This document shows, in pieces, positions 1 through 10,757 of a stretch of DNA of 64,000 bases; within the stretch, counting starts at the first letter, position 1, and every line of letters begins with the position of its first letter. The position numbers and the translations under genes are program-made. The notes beneath the pieces were generated by a model, which saw nothing but the letters and a program-made list of their open reading frames with translations, had not been told where the DNA came from and did not search any database. The DNA is from Okapia johnstoni (taxonomy: Eukaryota > Chordata > Mammalia > Artiodactyla > Giraffidae), in the NCBI GenBank assembly GCA_024291935.2, contig CM044326.1, positions 31,681,948-31,745,947 of the forward strand. Reading direction: 5' to 3'.

Positions 1-75
1 ATTCTGGCCTGGAGAAGTCCATGGGCTGCAGAGTCCATGGGGTCGCAAAGTCAGACACAACTGAGCGACTCTCTC
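1..75 (+). mobile_element. Bov-tA-type SINE, 3' end, cut by the window edge
   Basis: The segment matches the 3' half of the ruminant tRNA-derived SINE: the 'tggagaa...atggg' block, then 'ggggtcgcaaag' and the 'gacacaactgagcgac' end. The 5' part lies outside the window. It sits in PACS2 intron 1. Confidence 0.85.
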
Positions 76-1261
76 GGCACTTCTGAGATGTAGAAAGAAT
101 AAAACAAGTGGTGAGTTTTGAGATTAATCAGGTATTAACAATACAAAGTAATAAAAATAATCTCACATGGGCTTAGAAAGAATGTCAAAAACTCTAAGCA
201 GAAGCGTGTACACACGAGAGTGACAGTCAGAACACTGCGGCCCGCGGCCCCTCCGTGCTCGGGAGAGAGCTCACAGTCAACTCTGAGACACAACAGCAAG
301 CGTGCAATTTACATGGTAACCACTGAAGACAGGAAATAGGGACAAGTTTCAAACTGATAAGAAATGGAATAAGAGAAAACCCATGAACTAAGGCACAAGG
401 AAAGAAACTTAGGGAAAAGAAGGAAAATAATAAGAACAAAAATAAAGTGGTAAATATGAACCCAACTATCAGTAATTTAGACAAGTGACAACGTACTGAA
501 TGTCCTGGTTAAAACTACAGATCGTCAGATTAACTGAAAACGAAATCTAGATGGTGCCAAATAAAAAACACACAGCCAACAAGTGAGCGCACAGGCAAGC
601 TTAAAGAAACAAGCTGGGAAAAGATACAGCAGGCAAATATATCCAACAGACAGCTGAGAGCTACACTGTTACCAAGTCTGTCATGAGGAAAAGCTCCGGC
701 TGGTGAGCAGTCAGACCTGAGCCCTCAGGGCCTGTGATTCCACACGCGTGTTGACCCGAGGACAGAGCTCCAGGGGAAACAGCCAACCCCGCTCCAGGCT
801 AGGAGACTCTTACTGCTTCCCAAGTAGACAAGAAAGGTAACAAGCCGGAAGACACTATAAGCCAAGCATGACCCCAAGGGACAGGTATCAAACAAGGTGC
901 CACCAAGTGCCAAACACACAGCCCTTTTCAGGACAAGCAGAACATGTATCAACACTGGCTTCAAACAGAGCCCCAGAGCAAGTCATACAACATCCTAAGG
1001 ACCTGGTGTCATACTGACCACCCTCTGTGAGCACAACACAGCTAAGTTAGAAACCATGAAAAAAGAAGAAAAGAAGTCAACAGTGGAAAAACAACTAAGA
1101 GAAAAAAGTTTGGACGCGAAGAAGCTTTGAAACATCCCACCATGCTAAACAAAGAAAATGAAAAATTCTAAAACGATTTTAAACTCGACGACTCTAAGTG
1201 TAAAAGCTTGTGAAATGCAGTCGAAACATTACTTATTTTGCAGCTTTAAAATCTCACAAGA

Positions 1262-1493
1262 GGGACTTCCCTGGTTATCCAGTTAAGACTCCACCTACCC
1301 ATGCAGGGACACAGGTTTGATCTCCGGTCTGGCAAGATGTCACATGCCGCAGGGCACCCAAGCCTGAGCAGCACAGCTACTGCGCCCGCGAGCCGCGCTG
1401 CAGAGGGGCCCGCGCGCCCCGACCAGGGGAAGCCCGCTCGGCGACGAGGACCCAGCGCAGCCAAAGGCAAGTAAATACGCGAGTAATTAAAAA
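1262..1493 (+). mobile_element. CHR-2-type tRNA-derived SINE
   Basis: It begins with the characteristic 'gggacttccctgg' head, has the box-B-like 'ggtttgatctcc', and ends with 'gacgaggacccagcgcagcc' and an A-rich tail. This is the cetartiodactyl CHR family layout. The copy is diverged, with CpG-rich changes in the middle. Confidence 0.8.
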
Positions 1494-1737
1494 ACCGAAC
1501 CCGGAAGGAAAGGAGGGGAAAAAAGGAACTATGTATGTATCTTAAGAGATCAGAACACGTACATGTAACAAAAATAAAGAGCATAAACGGAAAGGAAGGC
1601 ACGAATACTCATTAAACCAACCAAACCAATGAACCCTTGGTGAGCTAGATCAGCGTGCGGATGCCCACCCGCACGGCCAATGGAAGGAATCAGAAGCGGA
1701 CAGCTCTACGGGTCCTGCAGGTATTTTTTAGAAAAAG

Positions 1738-1835
1738 AATATTAACAACAACTTTTTGCCAACAAACTTGAAGATCAGGAGAAAATGGACAAATTCACAG
1801 AAAAATGTATTTCTAAAGCTAACTGAAAGGCAGGG
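1738..1835 (+). mobile_element. Degenerate L1 fragment
   Basis: A short A-rich stretch contains 'gagaaaatggacaaattcacagaaaaa', which resembles the L1 ORF2 coding strand. The fragment is too short and decayed to place in a subfamily, and its boundaries are approximate. Confidence 0.35.
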
Positions 1836-3007
1836 ATGGGGGTCCTACAACCATTAAACCAGTCGAGTCAGCAGTTACCCCTGCCCCAAAGCAACCCGGA
1901 GTCAGGTCCCCTGACCGGCGATCTCACCATCACCCGAAGTCCAGGGAACAAACAGCTGCTGCTTCACACAGACATGTGGTGGGGCAGCTCACTCTGCAGG
2001 TATCTCGGCATCAAAACCTGATAAGGGCAGTGGATGAGCCGATTACAAACCCCAGACAGAGATGCGAAGTCCTGAGCAAAGTCTGATCCCATCTACCTAC
2101 CTGCGGGAAGGGGACCAGGGAACCAGCACGCTGGTATGTTCCCAAGAGGGAAAGGCAGGTTTAACGCTGGAAGATCCACATAGGCAGGGAAACGAGAGCG
2201 CTCAGAGTGTGATCACACCCAGCGCCCGCACACTACGAGCGCCCAGCGCGCCCCCGAGGAGAAACCCCAGCGCAGCCTCCAAAGTGGCTGAAGTTGAAAA
2301 GACGGGGAACACATGACCTGCACAGAACGACGCCTGGGGCGCATTGCCCACAGGGCGGCCATGTCCCAGCAACCGACACTCACCCTGCCAGCGACGGACC
2401 CAGCACGCGGACGCCAAAGCTTACGTTCCAGCTGCAGCCCCTTCCGGAGAGTGAGCCAGGCAGAGGATGCCGACAGGAGGGTGCACGGGAACGTGAGCGC
2501 CTAGTAAGCTTGCAAAGAGACGTCTGACCCTGTGACGTTAATTCATAAACCTGAACAGGACGGAAATCTAGGGGGTGAGTGCAAGGGTTCAAAATGCCCC
2601 AGACCCCACTGAAGCGGGTCGGGGGGTGGGGGGTGGGGGGCACAGGAGGCTGCTCAGGGAATCCCCGCAGGGGGCGGGGACACCAGACGCCAGGACTGGG
2701 GGTTACTGCAGGGGGTGCAGTCTGTTTCCTCAAGGAAATCCAGGAACCCGAGCCTGCCTCTGTTACAGCTCCGCGGGCCTGGCACCAGCTCCTGGGAAGA
2801 AGAGAGAGCTCTCCCAACAGCCCCGGGGAGGACAGACCACAGGACAAGACCAAGGCCAACACCAGGTGCACCTTGGGTGGCATCATGGCCTTGCAGAGAA
2901 GAGGGTGGTTTCCACACAGCGTTGAAAAGGAATTACTAGCCCTTAAACACCCACTGAGGCTCAAGTCGGGGGATAAAACAGGAGAAAAAAACTGGCAAGA
3001 GAGATGA

Positions 3008-3358
3008 ACAAGAATTTCGCTGACGGGGAAGGAAGTACAAGTGGCCTACATCAGTAATCAGAGAAATTCAAATTAAAACCGCAATACCATTTCACACCCA
3101 CCAGACTGGCAATGATTAAAAGTCAGCCAGCACTGGCAAGAATGCAGAGCAGTGGGGACGCCAGTAGGGGTGAGCTGGCACAGCCGCTCCGGGAAGCCTC
3201 CTGGTAGTAACACCAAGCACACGCCCCCCCCAAACGCTACTGCCAGTACGAGAATGCCCAGGGGTGGGTTCGTCACTAGTCCAAACCGGGGCCAGCCACA
3301 GTGCCCAGACAAAGCAAAGACGCACCGCTGTCTCACGGGGACCAGCATGCACCCATAG
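3008..3358 (+). mobile_element. Old L1 3'-region fragment
   Basis: The order 'aaattcaaattaaaacc', 'tttcacacccaccagactggc', 'actggcaagaatgcagagcagtgggg' and 'gagctggcacagcc' follows the C-terminal ORF2 region of L1 in sense. It is heavily decayed with no open frame, and the ends are approximate. Confidence 0.55.
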
Positions 3359-5272
3359 CCGTCAGTCAGCTCCAGAGGTTAGAGCCAGGAGCGCGCGCCG
3401 AGCACACGGACAGAGCGGTGCCTCTGCACCAAGTCTCCAAACAGGCAGGATGGGCAGCCTGCCTGGGGGCCTGCTCCGGGGAACAGTGGGGCCAGCAGCA
3501 CCTGTGGGGAGGGCTGCGCCAGGACGGGCAGGGGCACTCTGCGCCCGCCCACCCCACGATCGCTGGGCCCCAAGCCCACAGAACCTGCCTGCCCTGCCCC
3601 CCATGTCGCACCCCCCCCCACCCCGCTCCAGGCAGAGCTGTGGAACCCGGACCCCTGGCACTGCCTAGCCCCCGCCCCCCCACCCTTGGCACACACACAC
3701 ACCAGGGTGGGCGTCCTAGACCAGCTCCATGCCCCAACCCCGCCGCCTCCCTCACCGCCCTCTGGTTAAAACCTCAGTGGTCCTTTCAGAGCCCCAGGAG
3801 GCTGCTGAAAGGTACAGAGAAGGCAGGCTGCACTCTTAGCTCTGGGGAGAGGGAGGGCGTAAGTCTTCACCAGGAGGGGAGCAACTGTGCCCCCAGGGAG
3901 AGCAAGAGGTCTGGCGGGGGCGGGGTGGCAGAGAGAAGGAGCATGGAGGGGGGTCCATCATGACCCGACACTGGGCTCAATGCCAAGACGGGAGGGAGGA
4001 GACCAGGCCTGGGCAGGTGAGACCTCCCAGAGAGGAGGCAAGCAGGCAAACGTCCTGCGAACACCCCACCCTCCCAGAGCCCCACAGAGGCCGGGGAGCA
4101 CCGAGCCTTCCACTGGGCACGGCCACACCCTGAGCTGCGGGCCCCGCACTTGGGAGGGCAGCCGGCACCTCTGCGTGCCCAGCACCTGCCCTGCACACCT
4201 GTTGAAGGCGCCACGGCAGAGCGCGCCCACTCCGCACACACGGCCACGTCCTCCAGTCCCGCCGGGAGGTCTCCCCAGGGAGAGCTCTTCCTGGCTCCCA
4301 GCCCTCGGCCCTCGTGGCCTGGTGTCCACTGCAGAACCAGACCCTGGCATGAGTCTGTCTCTCTCCCCCTCAGCCTGGGAGCTTCCTCAGGAAGGACCAC
4401 TGATTGGAAAGAAATCTGCAGAGCTTCCAGCTGGCAGGAGAAGCAGGGGCTGGCCACAGCACTGCCCCATGGGTGAGCCTTGTCCAGCTGTACAGCTGGG
4501 GACAGGGCGCTTCCCCACCAAGTGAAGAGGGCAGCGTCTCTGGCAATGGCATGATGCAAGGAGCAGTGTTTATGCCCAGGGAAGTCCCCAAATTACAAAG
4601 CACAGTGCAAACAGAGAAAGGGCGGACACTCCAGCCAGCAGGACACAGGGGTAGGGCCAGACCCTCAGAAGGACGAAGGATGAAGCAGTACAGCTGTGGT
4701 CCCAGATACGTGTGTCCTCTGGACACTGCGTGCCCCGAGAATGACTCCCAGGCCACCCAGGCGTGACAGTGTGGCCGGACGCAAAAGGAAATCTATGGTA
4801 CCCGGTGGAGAGAGGAGACACCACACCCTAAGTCAACTCCACCGGCACCGCACGGGTAGGCAGGTGCAAGGATGCAGGACGGGCGCGAGCCAGGTGAGCG
4901 TTCGCGAGAGCCCCGGCGACCGCGGGGCCTGAGAGAGCCGGCGCCGCTTCCTCGGCTGCACTGGACCGAGACCTCAGGGACCATCCCCGCGTCTGGGCTC
5001 GCGTGCAGAGAAGGCGCGCGCCTGACGTGGGGCGCCAAGGCCACGGCCCGGGGTGGGGATCCCAGAGCAGACGGCCCCCGGAGCAGGCCCCCGGTGGGGG
5101 TCCCGGGGTGGACGGTCCCGGTGCACGGCCCGGGGAGGGGCCCGGGCGCGAGGTCCCCGGAGGCCCAGCGGGGGTGCAGGCCCGGGCAGGGGCCCGGGCG
5201 CGAGGTCCCCGGGGGCCGGTCCCCGGGGCCGGCAGGTGCGCGCGGGAACAAAGCTGCGGGCGGGCGGCGTAC

Positions 5273-5391
5273 CTGGGCACGCAGCTGGGGCTGGAGCCGT
5301 CCACCTCCCAGGTGGCGAACAGGTTCATGGGCACTGGCGTGTTGAGCGCGGCGGGCGCGCCGGCCAGGCCCAGGCGGCCCCGCTCGGCCAT
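5273..5391 (-). CDS. PACS2: PACS2 exon 1 (coding part)
   Basis: PACS2 (phosphofurin acidic cluster sorting protein 2) is a cytosolic adaptor. It binds acidic-cluster cargo, works in endosome-to-ER sorting and helps maintain ER-mitochondria contacts. This exon encodes the first 39 residues plus two bases of the next codon. It starts [13 protein letters not shown] and contains [17 protein letters not shown] and SPSCVP, the known N-terminus just before the furin-binding region. The start ATG is at 5391-5389. The exon ends in CCCAG followed by the donor GTACGC on the minus strand, which splits the expected arginine codon. Beyond the donor the frame runs on into repetitive GC-rich intron sequence, so longer open frames are artefacts. 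The downstream exons must lie left of the window. PACS2 and BRF1 point away from each other, about 13.7 kb apart between start codons. Confidence 0.93.
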
Positions 5392-5760
5392 GGCGCCGGC
5401 CCCCGCCGCTCCCTCGGCGGCCTGGGCTGCGGCCGGGCCGCGGACGCGCGGCGGGCGGGCGGGCGGGCCGGGCCGGGCGGCGGAGGGGCGGCGGCGCGGT
5501 CACATGGCTGCCGGGCGGCGGGGCCGGCCGGGCGGGCGTCGGACAGGCCCGCGGGCGGCGACCAGGCTGCGGCCGCCCCGCCCCGCCCCGCGCGCGCGCG
5601 CGCGCGCGCCCGCCGCCGCGCGCGCCCGCCCCCCGCCGCGCCGCCACCGCCCATTGGCTGGGCGGGCGCGCGCTCGCCGACTCGCGCCCAATCAAGGCGC
5701 GCGGAGGGCTCACCGGAAGTGAGGTTCGCGCGCCCCCTCCCGCCGGCGGCCCGGGAGGCG
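5392..5760 (-). promoter_or_regulatory. PACS2: Probable PACS2 promoter and 5'UTR region
   Basis: This is TATA-less GC-rich sequence directly upstream of the PACS2 start. It carries a CCAAT box on the minus strand (5653-5657) next to GC boxes, a second CCAAT on the plus strand (5688-5692) and an ETS/GABP-like CCGGAAGTG on the plus strand (5712-5720). An alternating CG tract (5589-5608) lies about 200 bp from the start codon. The transcription start itself cannot be read from the sequence. Confidence 0.65.
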
Positions 5761-6240
5761 CCCCCGCCCGCGGCCCGCGGGAGCGCGCCCCCGCGCCTGC
5801 GCACAGGCCCCGCCCAGAGCGCCGCGCCCCGCCCCCCGGGAGCGGCAGGGAGGGGCCGGAGAGACCCCCGGGTCCGCCCGCGACCCTGTACCCCGCAGCC
5901 GTCGCCCCGGCCTCCGCGAGTCCCCGACCCCCAGTGCTACGCATCCCCGAGTCTGCCCGCTCCCACGCGCTCCCCGCGCGCCCTGAGGCCCCCCTTCCCC
6001 TGCCGTGCCCCGTGTCCTCGGCCCCGGCTGCCTGGACCACCCGCCGGGCCCCCGCGGCTCTGGAGTCCTCCGGAGGCTCGCCCACCCCGCGAGCCCGCCT
6101 TGTGCCCCCGGCGTCCCCTCGCGCCCTCCCCCCGCCCCGACTGCCCCGGCGGATCGCCTGGGCGGGACGTGGAGCCGGAGCCCCGGGGTTGCGGGGGCCA
6201 GCCGCATCGCCCTCCCCCACCCCGAGCTCCTGCCCGCGGG

Positions 6241-8888
6241 CGCACTGGGGCGCCCGGAGCTGGGTGTGCTCCTCTACAAATCCCCTCTGGAGTGTCCTCT
6301 TTCTGTCTCAGCCTCCTCATTATCCAGCAGTGCCCTTTCTGCGGTTTTTACAGATGACACTGGAGAGCAAATGTCTGGGAGCAGAGGCGGGCCTTGGTGT
6401 GGGGCTCCCAGTGAACTCGGGGACCCAGACAAGGAGGCAGTGACCACAGCTGCCCACTGGGCCAATGGGGCAGCGGAGGTCAGGAAAGGTCCTCGAAAAG
6501 AGCATCTCGTTTTGGGGGCCCCAGGAGGGGTTCCCTCCCCCTCCTCTTGGCCGCGGTTCTGGTCAGTCACCAGATCCTGCTGCTGAGATTTAGGAAAAGC
6601 TGTTCTGGCATCTCTTCTGCTTCTTTGCAGCCACAGTATGCACAGCTGCTTTCGTCCCTGCTCCTGCCTGTGTCTCCTTGTCTATTGAAACAAGCCCAGC
6701 CCCAGCAAGCCGACTTGCCCTTGGGGTTTACCCTCCAGCGCCCCTGTCAGCTCTTTCTCCTGCAGCGGGCCCCACGCTGGCTCCCCCTCTTTGTAAGAGC
6801 TCGCTTCCAGCTCTGACTGCCTCTCTGGAGCTGCAAACAGCTGTGGCTGCTTAAAGCCGGGGTGGCACTTCGGAGAGAACAAGAGAACCCGTGTTCCCCA
6901 CATGTTCCTGCGCCTTTGGTGGGGTGCAGCTGAGAGCCACGCGGGGCTGTCTGTCCTTGGCCGGCTGACTGGGTATTGTCTTACATCACAGCTCCTGCCA
7001 GGCGGAGTGCCTGCGGGTCTCATACCTCTGAAGTGGGGGAGGGGACGTCCAGAGACCGCGTGGCAGCCCCCTGTGAGGACAGGGGCCCGTTGACCTCAGT
7101 GTTCAACCTGCGGTGGTCCCAGGCAGTGAGAGGTGCAGTGGCCTGAGATGAAGGGGCCACCTGACACTTTGTGTCTGTGTGCCCTGACATCTCACCCAGG
7201 AGAGGGCTATACCCGGGGGTCAAGTGAGGAAATGTGGGGTGACTAAGCCATAGATGAGGGGGCTAAATACCAGCTGTGCCCTGCGTCTGTACCGGGCACT
7301 ACTGTGAGCCCTTCATGGACCCAACAGCTCTGTCCCATCCCCATTTTACAGTTGGGGACACTGAGGCACACACGGTTATGCAGTCCCTGGTGGGAGGAGC
7401 CAGGGTGTGGGCCCGAGCTGCCCCGAGAGCCATGTTACGGAAATGCTTCAGGCCTCCTGCGAGGTAGGGAGGCGGAGACTAGAAGGGCGCTGTGTGCCCT
7501 GTCTCTGTGGCTCTGTTTACGTTTTCTGTTTGTAAGTGGTGGGACCATATGGACCCCAAAATGGTGGTGGTGGTGTGGTGAAGTGGACACCTCACTTTGG
7601 GGTCAGAGTCACTTCCTCGTCAGAACCTGCCCCAGGTGTCCATTCCCTGTGTCCGAAAATGCCTGGACTGAGTGCCGCGGGGTGAGTGCCCCAAGGCTGG
7701 GAGGGCGCCCCTCAGGATGGCGCAGCCTGACACACTCCCCGCCCCCGACACACACTGATGCTTGCAGCACCACTCTCCTTTTGGATGGCTGTTTCTGTAA
7801 AACAGGAACTTGGCTAAAGAGGAACCTCTCTGGACAACTGGGGTGGCGTTGCTCGGGAGGAAGCTGGAGAACGCGGTTGTCCAGAGCACTGAGGTCCCAG
7901 GAGGGCACCCTGAAGCCCTGTGCTGAGACCCTGACACTGCGCCACCTGCCTGCCAAGGTTTTCAAACACATTGAGGCCTCGGCTTTCCAAACGGGCACTA
8001 GGAAGCCCCGATGCAGGAAGCCGGGACCAGGTAGCAGCTGGGAGCCGCCTCCTGCAATCCCACCCGCCGGGGGCCCTGCGCCGGCCAGTCCCGGCTCTCG
8101 CTTTTCTATGGGACCCCCTGGGCCTCTGGCTCTTGAAAACTCATCCCTCAGTTCACTCTGAGTTAAAATGAATAGCCCCAGGCGTGGGAGGCCTCGCGGC
8201 CTCTGCCGGTCAGAAGCTCCCCTCCGGGTGCCGACCTCGCTGGGTTCCTCTCCCGCAGGAGCCGCGGGGCGCGTCTTCTCGCACCTGGAGCGCTGCAAAC
8301 CCGGGAGCGCAGACTCGGAGGAGGCGGGCGTGCTCCTGTGGTCTTTGGAGCGGCTCCAGCAGGTCAGGTGAGCGGCCAGCGCCTCCTGCAGGACCAAGGC
8401 ACCTGCTCAGCTGGACGGCTCTCTCCCGCTCCAATCCGCAGCTTGGTGGCATCTCCTCTCCCCGGGCGGTGCTGGGAAGCCGCTCACAGAGGAGCAAGAC
8501 CCAGGCCGGCCCAAGCTCCAGGCAGAACCCCTGGACGTGACCTGGGTCCCACCCAGGCCTGTGGGTGGAAGTCGTGCCGGGGCTGAGGCACCATCACTGG
8601 GTAGGACGGAAACTGCACAGCAGGCCGGGCAGAGGGCAAGGATGGCCAGCGAGGCGCAACCTCAGCCTGTAGGGCCAGAGTGCTGGGGACGCTGAAGGGG
8701 AGGCCTGTCGGAGGTGCTCCAGGCAGGTGGGACGGCCCCTACCGGGCCCAAGAGCCGCAGGGGCGGTGGACTCAGCTCGAGGGCAGCCCTGGCACTGCAG
8801 CTCAGCATAGGGGTAGAGATTCGGACACAACATGTCCACCCTGGCTGAGCTTCATGAGCCAGGGTGGCGCCCAGCACCTATCCCCTGA
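6241..8888. other. Intergenic stretch without recognised features
   Basis: This is moderately GC-rich unique-looking sequence after the PACS2 CpG island. No exon with conserved-looking protein, RNA gene or clear repeat was recognised on either strand. Open frames here lack similarity to anything I know. Confidence 0.5.
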
Positions 8889-9032
8889 GTTGCTATTTTT
8901 CAGTCGCTCGATCGTGTCTGACTCTTCGCGACCCCGTGAACTGCAGCCTGCCAGGCTTCCCTGTCCTTCGCCACCTCCCAGAGTTTGCTCATACTCATGT
9001 TCGTTGAGTCTGTGATGCCATCTCACCATCGG
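8889..9032 (-). mobile_element. Bov-B LINE 3'-end fragment
   Basis: The plus strand reads 'cagtcgctcgatcgtgtctgac' and 'gcgaccccgtgaactgcag', then 'cacctcccagagtttgctca' and 'ctgtgatgccatctcac'. This is the reverse complement of the 3' end of Bov-B, so the element lies on the minus strand. Confidence 0.85.
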
Positions 9033-9050
9033 GACAGATGATTACAGATG

Positions 9051-9218
9051 CAGGGCAGGAGACCCGGGTTTGATCCCTGGGTCGGGAAGATCTCCTGGAG
9101 AAGGGAATGGCCACCCACTCCAGTATTCTTGCCTGTAAAATCCAATGGATGGAGGACCCTGGCGGGCTACACCCATGGAGTCGCAAAGAGTCGGACACAA
9201 CTGGGCGACTAAGCATGC
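9051..9218 (+). mobile_element. Bov-tA SINE
   Basis: It has the typical order 'ggagacccgggtttgatccc', 'gggtcgggaagatc', 'ccactccagtattcttgcc' and 'cggacacaactgggcgacta'. It directly follows the Bov-B fragment, so one may have inserted beside the other. Confidence 0.9.
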
Positions 9219-9684
9219 ATAAGCCTTCTGCGATTTGGATATAGTTCAACCTGTTTACGTAGGTATCCATTTAGGGTGGAGGTTTAGACCAACATCATGT
9301 ATGTGGAAAAGCATTAGTGGCAACCCATTAAAGTGGTCAGATTAGTCCTTAAGACGTTCGTAAGAGCTCATGTTGTAGAGGAAGGAGGAAGTTGTGCCGC
9401 CATTATTAACAGAATGTGGTTATATCCTGAGAAAATGTGAGAGCGGAGCCGGGAAAAGCGCTGCAACTCAGCAGAACCGAGGCTGTTACAGGCTGTAGGA
9501 TGTACAGGTGTTTGTTGTTCATCCCCAAAAACAGCAAGCAGTAAAACAACGTGAATCTCTCCTCTTCTCTCCCAGAGGGACAGAGCTCTGACTGTGGCTG
9601 GACACGGGACCCTCAGAGGAGAGGCCCCGTTTCCCTGCCTTCCAGAAGACGCCAGGAGCGTGCGGCTCAGCTGTGGGCCTCCAG
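9219..9684. other. Intergenic stretch without recognised features
   Basis: AT-richer sequence between a SINE and a DNA-transposon remnant. I see no gene or clear repeat. Confidence 0.45.
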
Positions 9685-9864
9685 GCTGTGGACTGGTACC
9701 TCCTGTCGGATCAGCAGCGGCATTAGATTAGAAATAAAGTGCATGATAAGTGCATAATGCGCTTGAGTCGTCCCAAAAGCATCCCTGCTCGTCCTGGTCT
9801 GTGGAAAAATTGGTTTCCACAAAATCGGTCCCTGGTGCCTGAGAGGTTGGGGCCTGCTGCTCTA
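9685..9864 (+). mobile_element. MER1-like hAT-Charlie DNA transposon remnant
   Basis: The stretch contains 'ggatcagcagcggcattaga' and later 'tctgtggaaaaattggtttc', 'cggtccctggtgcc' and 'gaggttggggcctgctgctc'. These are diagnostic blocks of the non-autonomous MER1-type hAT elements of placental mammals. The middle is shortened and no transposase is present. Confidence 0.7.
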
Positions 9865-10601
9865 AAGGCGTATCTGCATGTGTGGGCCGCGATGCCAGGG
9901 GGAGTCTTCTTTGGGAGGGGCTCATCAAGTGCTCCCCACAAACGAACAGGCCCCAGACGGTCACTGCAGGGACCTACAGGTAATTTTGTGTCCACCCGAC
10001 TGGCCACGGGGGCCCAGGTTAAGCAGTTTATGGGTCTGTGTGAGGGGGTTTCTGGTGAGCTCACCAGCAGAACGGCCCAGTCTGCGAACCGCACGCAGCT
10101 CATGGGACTTCTCAGCCTCCGTCATCACAGGAGCCGAGTCCTCGCAGTAAACCTCCCTGGGGGCGCGCACGCCCCTCGTCTGTGTCTCTGGAGACCTCTG
10201 ACTACTACAGAGGTTAAAGTTCAACTGGAAGAACCACCACGAGGTGGCACCTGAGACGCTGTCCCGGGTCTTCTCACGCGGAAGGCGCGCTGGCTCCAGT
10301 GGCTGCTCCGCCCTGTCGGGGGTCAGCCACGGGGCGGCTGTAACCCTGGGAGCTGCTGCCCAGAAGGCGCAGGAGAGGAGGGCCGGGCTGCGGTCCCCAC
10401 GACTGGCAGGCTTCGGGAGGAGAGGTTAGAGGGGAGCCCGGTATTTCAGGGTCTCGTGTGATGGCTGTGAGCAGAGCCGCGCCTGTCACGGCGAGGGGCC
10501 AAGAGGCGCCTGGTAGCACAGAACAGGCGGGAGGATGGCTCTTCTCAAGGCTGTCTGCCAGACCATCAGGCGTGAGCCTCCCCCGTGCAAGACGCCAACG
10601 C
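9865..10601. other. Intergenic stretch without recognised features
   Basis: GC-rich sequence between a DNA-transposon remnant and a SINE. No gene recognised. Confidence 0.45.
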
Positions 10602-10757
10602 GGGGAAGCCCCTGGTGGGCCAGTGGCTAAGGCACCATGCTCCCGTGCGGGGCTTCGATCCCTGGTCAGGGAACTGGATTGCACATGCGGCAACTGAGAG
10701 CTCCTATGCAGCAGTGAAGATGCAACTAAGATCCGGTGCAGCCAAAGAAATAAACGT
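10602..10757 (+). mobile_element. CHR-1-type SINE
   Basis: It contains 'cccctggtgggccagtggct', 'gcttcgatccctggtcaggg' and 'ctaagatccggtgcagccaa', followed by an A/T-rich tail. This is a CHR SINE in plus orientation. Confidence 0.8.

Larger units (their letters stand above)
1..5272 (-). other. PACS2: PACS2 intron 1 (partial)
   Basis: Everything from the donor of PACS2 exon 1 to the left window edge is intron 1 of PACS2 in minus-strand sense; no second PACS2 exon was found. It holds a Bov-tA end (1-75), a CHR-2 SINE (about 1262-1493) and weak L1 pieces. From about 3360 to 5270 it is GC-rich sequence with no recognisable gene. Between 76 and 1260 I see only A-rich sequence of unclear origin. 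Confidence 0.8.
4870..6240. promoter_or_regulatory. PACS2: CpG island over PACS2 exon 1 and promoter
   Basis: The sequence is extremely GC-rich with dense CpG on both sides of PACS2 exon 1. It includes an alternating CG tract at 5589-5608 and a duplicated GC-rich 22-mer at about 5138-5160 and 5191-5212 in early intron 1. Long open frames on both strands here are expected from the base composition and are not taken as genes. Confidence 0.85.

Noticed and set aside
4793..6220. 475-codon open frame on the minus strand through the PACS2 CpG island
   Set aside because: Only the PACS2 exon 1 peptide is real, and it sits in another frame. The long frame is an effect of very high GC (few stops) with low-complexity Ala/Gly/Arg/Pro content.
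7304..8161. 285-codon plus-strand frame in the interval between PACS2 and BRF1
   Set aside because: The composition is that of GC-rich non-coding DNA, with no recognisable domain. Human has no gene that I know of at this position.
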